A stretch of DNA of 10,268 bases. Origin: Roseiflexaceae bacterium UBA965 (GTDB lineage: Bacteria > Chloroflexota > Chloroflexia > Chloroflexales > Roseiflexaceae). Each line of letters begins with the position of its first letter. The first letter of the stretch is position 1. Under the pieces are notes generated by a model. That model did no database searches. It was not told where the DNA came from and was given only the letters and a program-made list of their open reading frames with translations. Where the stretch lies: assembly GCA_002292925.1 (NCBI GenBank), contig DBCF01000252.1, forward strand, positions 1 to 10,268. The letters run 5' to 3'. A program made the position numbers and the translations under genes. Positions 6,204 through 10,268 of this stretch are shown here, in pieces.

Positions 6204-6959
6204 ATGTTATACCTTGTTGCAACGCCGATAGGCAATTTAGGCGATATCACCATGCGCGCCCTCGAGGTTTTGCGCACGGTCGATGTCATCGCCAGTGAAG
6301 ACACCCGCAAGACCCACATCTTGCTCCAACACTACGACATTCGCAAACCGCTGATTGCCGTGCACGAACACAACGAGCGCCGTATGTGCGACCGGATTGT
6401 GGGGATGATTCGTGACGGCAAATCAGTGGCCTTGGTCAGCGATGCCGGCACGCCGGCAATCTCCGATCCCGGGTTTTTGTTGGTACGGGCCGTGATTGCG
6501 GCCGAGCTGCCGCTCACCGCCATCCCCGGGCCGGCGGCCTTGATTCCGGCCTTGATTCTGTCGGGGTTGGCAGTGCACGCCTTTACCTACCGTGGCTTCC
6601 CACCCCGCAAATCGTCTGCCCGCCGGCGCTGGTTGGCCCAAGACGTGGCCACGCCCCACACGCTGATTTTTTATGAAAGTCCCTACCGTATCAAGGCCTT
6701 GATCGATGATGCCTTGGCCGTGTATGGTGATCGCCCGGCCGCGTTGGCCAATGACTTAACCAAATTCTACGAACTGATGGTGCGGGCGCCTTTGAGCCAA
6801 ATCGCCATCCACCTTGGCCGCAAAGCCATCAAAGGCGAGTTCGTGTTGTTAATTAGCGGTGCTGATGGGCCACCCCCCGAATTTGTTGAAGGAATTGATC
6901 GGGATGACGATGATGCGCCCGATCCAGAGGAGGATTACGATGACGACCAGCCTGCGTGA
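6204..6959 (+). CDS. rsmI: 16S rRNA (cytidine1402-2'-O)-methyltransferase RsmI
   Basis: A 251-residue SAM-dependent methyltransferase of the tetrapyrrole-methylase (class III) fold. It 2'-O-methylates C1402 in the decoding centre of 16S rRNA. Diagnostic motifs are in order: LVATPIGNLGDIT (4-16), ASEDTRKT (30-37), VSDAGTPAISDPG (78-90), IPGPAAL (107-113), FYESPYR (156-162) and LTKFYE (185-190), KGEFVLLI (210-217). ATG 6204 begins exactly where the family begins. An in-frame start at 6186 lies within the upstream hairpin. No Shine-Dalgarno site is visible upstream of 6204. The C-terminus ends in an acidic tail (about 231-248, mainly Asp/Glu) that the fold does not need, and it is shorter than the roughly 286 residues of E. 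coli RsmI. Its last 20 bases overlap the next gene. Confidence 0.95.
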   Translation: MLYLVATPIGNLGDITMRALEVLRTVDVIASEDTRKTHILLQHYDIRKPLIAVHEHNERRMCDRIVGMIRDGKSVALVSDAGTPAISDPGFLLVRAVIAAELPLTAIPGPAALIPALILSGLAVHAFTYRGFPPRKSSARRRWLAQDVATPHTLIFYESPYRIKALIDDALAVYGDRPAALANDLTKFYELMVRAPLSQIAIHLGRKAIKGEFVLLISGADGPPPEFVEGIDRDDDDAPDPEEDYDDDQPA

Positions 6960-8028
6960 CAACTTGGTGACGATGACCTGTGAATTAGTCCGCATTCCCT
7001 CGACCCTAGATCGCCCCGATTTACTCCAAGCCGTGATTGACTATGCTGACGCCAAATTGCGCGACCTGCCCCGTGGCAAAGTGTTTTATGAAACATCCAA
7101 CAACAAACCTTCCGTCGTGTACTCACTGCGGGGCAACAAACACGCCAAGTTGATCCTCAATGCCCACCTCGATATCGTGCCCGCTCGTGGTGAGCAATTC
7201 GAGCCCGAGATTCGTGATGGTCGCATCTATGGTCGCGGCACCCAAGACATGAAGGGCGCCGGCGCGGTGTTGTTGCAGCTGGCCCACGATTTGGCACAAT
7301 TGCCCGAACCACCCGACGTCAACTTCCAATTTGTCAGCGACGAAGAAATCGGCGGTATGCACGGCACCAATGTGTTGCTCAACCGCGGCTATACCGGGGA
7401 TTTCTTTATCACCGCCGAGCCGACCGACCTCAATATTTGTTATATGCACAAGGGTGCAGCCCCCATCGATATCGTGATTCACGGGGTGCCCGCCCACGGC
7501 TCCCGCCCGTGGAATGGCCGCAACCCCATTCATACCTTGCGCGATGGCTTGATTGCTCTCGAAAAACGCTACCCCACCCCCGATGAAGAAGCCTTTGTCA
7601 CCACCGTGGTGCCAACGATTATTCATGGTGGTGAAGCGGGCAATCGCATCATGGAAGATGTCACCTTGCACCTCGACATCCGCCGAGTGCCCGAAGAAGA
7701 CGCCGAAAGTATTTTGGCGGCGGTCAAGTCGTGCTTCCCCGAACATGCCACCGTGACCTTGCTCGGCTCGGGTGTGCCCCTCAACACCGACCCCAATCAC
7801 CCAGCGGTCCAACAATTGGCCCAAGTGGTGCGTGAAGTCGGTATGCCGGCACATTTTTATCGTGAGCACTTTGGCACCGATGCCCGCTTCTATAGCTCCA
7901 AAGGCACCCCAGCGGTGTGCTGTGGTCCAATTGGCGCCGGCTTGCATTCAGACGAAGAATGGGTTGATATTGACGGATTGGTCAAAACCTATGAAGTCTT
8001 TGCCAAACTCGTGACCCATTATCAATAG
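6940..8028 (+). CDS. M20-family zinc metallopeptidase (ArgE/DapE-like)
   Basis: A 362-residue cytoplasmic hydrolase of the M20 family (deacylases, dipeptidases, carboxypeptidases). ATG 6940 has GAGGAGG (6927-6933) six bases upstream, inside the end of rsmI. The 20-base overlap suggests translational coupling. Metal and catalytic positions are complete: His76 in NAHLDIVP with Asp78, Asp103 in GRGTQDMKGAG (bridging), Glu135 (general base) and Glu136 in SDEEIGG, Glu160 in TAEPT, and His336 in GLHSDEEW. The dimerisation (lid) domain lies at about 172-275 and contains HGVPAHGSRPWNGRNP (181-196). The overall pattern resembles acetylornithine deacetylase/succinyl-diaminopimelate desuccinylase and peptidase-T-like enzymes. 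The substrate is not determinable; the following genes are not arginine or lysine biosynthesis. Confidence 0.9.
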   Translation: MTTSLRDNLVTMTCELVRIPSTLDRPDLLQAVIDYADAKLRDLPRGKVFYETSNNKPSVVYSLRGNKHAKLILNAHLDIVPARGEQFEPEIRDGRIYGRGTQDMKGAGAVLLQLAHDLAQLPEPPDVNFQFVSDEEIGGMHGTNVLLNRGYTGDFFITAEPTDLNICYMHKGAAPIDIVIHGVPAHGSRPWNGRNPIHTLRDGLIALEKRYPTPDEEAFVTTVVPTIIHGGEAGNRIMEDVTLHLDIRRVPEEDAESILAAVKSCFPEHATVTLLGSGVPLNTDPNHPAVQQLAQVVREVGMPAHFYREHFGTDARFYSSKGTPAVCCGPIGAGLHSDEEWVDIDGLVKTYEVFAKLVTHYQ

Positions 8029-8123
8029 TCGATCTGGGAATACCTGCATGATAGATGCCGTGCAGTGCATCGGATAGTCGGTACTCCGCGACCCGCATAA
8101 ATCTGCGTACAGAGAGGTGTGCA

Positions 8124-9002
8124 ATGGCGAATTGGTTGATTGGATGTGGGCAGATTACCTGGCCCCGTGACGTGTCTGAAGAACAAGTGTTGGCCGATAT
8201 TGCCCAGGCTGGCTATGCCGGCGCCCCCGCCTTCCCCAAACCCGCCACTGCTGTGGCAGAGCGGGCTGCCTTGTGGCAACGCTATGGGCTCCAAGCGGCT
8301 CCTGGTTATTTTGGAGCTGATTTCTGGGATGTGACCAAATATGATGCCATCATGGCCCAAGCCCAGTCTTCGGCCGAATTTGCCCGTGACATCGGCTGCA
8401 ATGCCTGTTATGTGGCAGCCAACGTCGAAGGCCAAACCATCCGCAACGGTCGTTCACGGATGCAGGCTGCCGGTCACGTCACCGACGCCGACGGCATGAG
8501 CGACGCCGAATGGCGCCAGTTTGTGCGGGCGATTAGTGATGTGGGCACGATTATGAAGCGCTACGGCGTCACCGCTGCCTTCCATAATCACGTTGGTAGT
8601 GTCATCGAAACTCGCGCCGAGCTTGATCGCTTGATGCAACAAACCGACCCCGCCGTGTTGGCCCTCGGCCCCGATACCGGGCATATGGCGTGGGCTGGTG
8701 GCGATGTGACCGATATGGTGAAAACCTATGCCAGCCGCATCGTGACAATGCACCTCAAAGATGTCAATGCGGCGGCCGCCAACCAGGCCCGTGCCGAACA
8801 ACTCGATTATCGTGGTGCCGAAAAAATCGGCGTTTGGACAGAACTTGGCCAAGGGATGGTCGACTTCCCTACGATTTTTGGGTTGCTCAAAGCCGCCAAC
8901 TTTGATGGCTGGTTGATTGTCGAAACCGACGTCACCCAATTGGCGACCCCCCTCGAAAGTGCCGTCCAAAGCCGCAAGTATTTGAAATCACTGGGCATGT
9001 AA
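8124..9002 (+). CDS. IolE-like sugar phosphate isomerase/epimerase (TIM barrel)
   Basis: A 292-residue TIM-barrel protein of the AP-endonuclease-2/xylose isomerase-like family. The closest style is inosose dehydratase (IolE) and MocC-type proteins. ATG 8124 has GAGAGG about five bases upstream; an upstream in-frame ATG at 8055 adds 23 residues without a family match. Seen: LIGCGQITWPRD (5-16), FHNHVGSVIETRAELDRLM (153-171), LGPDTGHMAWAGGD (181-194), HLKDV (210-214), LGQGMVDF (241-248) and WLIVETDV (263-270). Candidate metal ligands by position are Glu162, Asp184, His210 and Glu267. IolE proteins share the H-x-H..GT/S-x-x-x-T..E pattern. A cyclitol or keto-sugar dehydratase or isomerase role is inferred. 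It lies 25 bases before a Gfo/Idh/MocA oxidoreductase gene, a common pairing in inositol-like pathways. The 95-base gap before it shows no clear promoter or terminator. Confidence 0.82.
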   Translation: MANWLIGCGQITWPRDVSEEQVLADIAQAGYAGAPAFPKPATAVAERAALWQRYGLQAAPGYFGADFWDVTKYDAIMAQAQSSAEFARDIGCNACYVAANVEGQTIRNGRSRMQAAGHVTDADGMSDAEWRQFVRAISDVGTIMKRYGVTAAFHNHVGSVIETRAELDRLMQQTDPAVLALGPDTGHMAWAGGDVTDMVKTYASRIVTMHLKDVNAAAANQARAEQLDYRGAEKIGVWTELGQGMVDFPTIFGLLKAANFDGWLIVETDVTQLATPLESAVQSRKYLKSLGM

Positions 9003-9027
9003 TTCAGTATTCAACAAGGAGGTTGAT

Positions 9028-10053
9028 ATGTTGCGTGTAGGAATTATCGGTTGTGGCCGCCCCTGGAAGAGCGAAGGCGCCACCGGATTTGGTATGTCGC
9101 ACCAGCATGCCTTTGGCTATCGGGCCACGGGCAAAGCCCAAATTGTTGCCTTGGCCGATTTGGTCCCCGAAAACGCTGAATCCTTCCGGCAAATCCATGG
9201 CGGCGATGCCATCTACACTAGTTATCACGAAATGCTCGCCAAAGAAAATCTGGACATTGTCAGCATTTCGACCTGGCCACACATGCATGCCCAAATGGTC
9301 ATTGACGCCGCCAACGCCAAAGTGCGTGCCATCCACTGTGAAAAACCAATGGCGCCCACCTGGGGCGAATGCAAAGCAATGCTAGCCGCCGCTGAAGCCA
9401 ACGGCGTCCAACTCACATTCAATCACCAACGGCGCTTTGGTACACCCTTCCGCGCCGGCAAAGCCTTGCTTGATTCGGGACGGATTGGCAAACTCGAACG
9501 CATCGAAGCCTTTTGTGACAACATGTATGACTGGGGTACGCACTGGTACGACATGGCCTGCTACTTCAACGACGAAACCGACGCCGAATGGGTACTGGGT
9601 CAAATCGATTTGCGCGACCCCCAAACGGTGTTTGGTGTGGCCATTGAGCGCCACGGCGTCAGCATGACCCGCTTCAAAAACGGCGTTACGTTGTTGATGA
9701 GCACCGGTCATCAGGCTGGACCACGCTTTGGTTTGCGCATGATCGGCACCGACGGCATTATCGATGTGGGTGTCGACAACAATACCAACCTGCGCGTCAA
9801 AGGCAAAGGCGACGCTGATTGGGTCATCATTCCCGATACCGAAGGGCTACACGGCGACGAAAACGTCAAGCGGGGCGTCATTGATCTGGTCGATGCCTTG
9901 TTAGCTGGCCGCCGCCCCGAATTGTCGGTCTACAATGCCATGCGCGCCACTGAGTTGATTTTTGCCACCTACGAGTCATCACGCTCACATCGTCGCATCG
10001 ACTTGCCGCTCCAGAGCACTGATTCAGCTTTGCTGAGTATGCTGGGCAAGTAA
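9028..10053 (+). CDS. Gfo/Idh/MocA-family NAD(P)-dependent oxidoreductase
   Basis: A 341-residue two-domain oxidoreductase. ATG 9028 follows AAGGAGG (9016-9022) with ideal 5-base spacing. The Rossmann part opens with RVGIIGCG (3-10). It has a longer-than-usual loop, RPWKSEGATGFG, before the conserved His-bearing helix (SHQHAFGY, 24-31). Other motifs are VALADLVPENAESF (40-53), ISTWPHMHAQMV (80-91), CEKPM (104-108) with the family Lys106, and NHQRRF (132-137). DWGTHWYDMACYF (168-180) carries the His172 and Asp175 of the substrate site. The C-terminal domain ends with the usual ...LSVYNAMRATELIFATYESS (299-318). The family oxidises or reduces sugars, cyclitols and related alcohols. The long-loop type and the IolE-like neighbour suggest a sugar or cyclitol derivative. 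The pair is very likely one operon. The substrate is not predictable. Confidence 0.9.
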   Translation: MLRVGIIGCGRPWKSEGATGFGMSHQHAFGYRATGKAQIVALADLVPENAESFRQIHGGDAIYTSYHEMLAKENLDIVSISTWPHMHAQMVIDAANAKVRAIHCEKPMAPTWGECKAMLAAAEANGVQLTFNHQRRFGTPFRAGKALLDSGRIGKLERIEAFCDNMYDWGTHWYDMACYFNDETDAEWVLGQIDLRDPQTVFGVAIERHGVSMTRFKNGVTLLMSTGHQAGPRFGLRMIGTDGIIDVGVDNNTNLRVKGKGDADWVIIPDTEGLHGDENVKRGVIDLVDALLAGRRPELSVYNAMRATELIFATYESSRSHRRIDLPLQSTDSALLSMLGK

Positions 10054-10067
10054 CGTCAATCAACGTA

Positions 10068-10268
10068 TTACCCCAATAAGGCTCCCACCACCCCATCCCA
10101 AGTAATTTGGGCCACGGTGGTGGGTCCGTTTTGTCCGAGCTGTTGCGCCAAATCCGGCTCGCTCATGATGCGGTTCAGCGCGGCCGCAATGTCGCTGGCG
10201 GTCGGTTGGGCGATGAGCCCGTTGTGATTGTGGCGCACAAATTCGAGTGTGCCACCGGCGTCTGTGGT
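10068..10268 (-). CDS. GT4-type glycosyltransferase, C-terminal fragment (cut by window edge)
   Basis: An open frame enters from the right edge and ends at TAA (10070-10068), giving 66 residues with no start in view. It begins TTDAGGTLEFVRHNHNGLIA (first 20 residues), followed by QPTASDIAAAL and a helix with SEPDLAQQLGQNG, and ends ITWDGVVGALLG. This matches the end of the GT-B fold group 1 (GT4) glycosyltransferases: GG-x-x-E, a Gly-Leu turn, a Pro, a dp-x-l-x-x-x-lg helix and a final W-x-x-V motif. The Glu in GGTLEFV should contact the sugar-nucleotide donor. It is convergent with the oxidoreductase gene, with only 14 bases between the two stop codons. The acceptor and sugar are unknown from this part. 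Confidence 0.75.
   Translation of the reverse strand, partial: TTDAGGTLEFVRHNHNGLIAQPTASDIAAALNRIMSEPDLAQQLGQNGPTTVAQITWDGVVGALLG
10084..10132 (+). terminator. Possible terminator of the oxidoreductase operon
   Basis: CCCACCACC (10084-10092) pairs with GGTGGTGGG (10116-10124). A 4x4 internal loop follows, then a second short stem (10097-10101 with 10107-10111). A run of only four T follows (10129-10132). The whole element lies inside the end of the convergent glycosyltransferase gene, so coding constraint may explain part of it. Weak call. Confidence 0.3.

Noticed and set aside
7123..7947. 274-codon frame on the minus strand opposite the M20 gene (and similar long antisense frames at 3965-4558, 5071-5670 and 8454-8969)
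   Set aside because: These are shadows of well-supported genes, caused by biased third positions; their products show no motifs.

Overview
The window reads as chromosomal DNA from a free-living bacterium, most likely a member of Chloroflexota. The basis is the overall style of the proteins: a one-knuckle KMSTS-type methionyl-tRNA synthetase, a YbjJ-like MFS carrier and a Gfo/Idh/MocA protein with a long GCGRPWKS..GFGMSHQH loop. Gene bodies are fairly GC-rich and use many TTG leucine codons. The phylum is an inference; no rRNA or phylogenetic marker was tested. No insertion sequence, phage gene, CRISPR array or tRNA was seen.

Layout. Positions 1-165 are extremely AT-rich (22 G/C in the first 160 bases, about 14%) and hold no convincing gene. 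On the minus strand follow an S41-family lipoprotein peptidase (296-1630) and, upstream of it, a 12-TM MFS transporter (1694-2887); they are 63 bases apart and probably co-transcribed. A 273-base divergent region separates the transporter from metG (3161-4915, methionyl-tRNA synthetase). Plus-strand genes follow: a VOC/glyoxalase-fold protein (4990-5430), a small CFI-box membrane protein with a four-cysteine N-terminus (5645-6127), rsmI (6204-6959, 16S rRNA 2'-O-methyltransferase), an M20 metallopeptidase overlapping rsmI by 20 bases (6940-8028), an IolE-like TIM-barrel protein (8124-9002) and a Gfo/Idh/MocA oxidoreductase (9028-10053). The window ends in the C-terminal 66 codons of a convergent GT4-type glycosyltransferase (10068-10268, minus). 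Clear intrinsic terminators follow metG, the VOC gene and the CFI-box gene.

The most interesting element is the metG leader. A 21-codon open reading frame (3015-3080) contains six Met and four Cys codons, including Met-Met-Met-Gln-Met. An intrinsic terminator (3102-3132) lies only 28 bases before the metG start. No other plus-strand gene lies upstream that this terminator could serve. The segment CCCGCG at the end of the leader ORF can pair with the 5' arm of the terminator, and a third helix (3050-3058 with 3082-3090) can sequester the leader. This is the layout of classical ribosome-mediated attenuation (trp/his type), here apparently sensing Met-tRNA charging to control the enzyme that charges it.

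Elsewhere, the IolE-like and MocA-like genes form a two-gene cassette of the kind found in cyclitol or sugar-derivative catabolism. rsmI and the M20 gene look translationally coupled. The transporter-peptidase pair suggests export or uptake coupled to envelope proteolysis, but the substrates cannot be read from the sequence.
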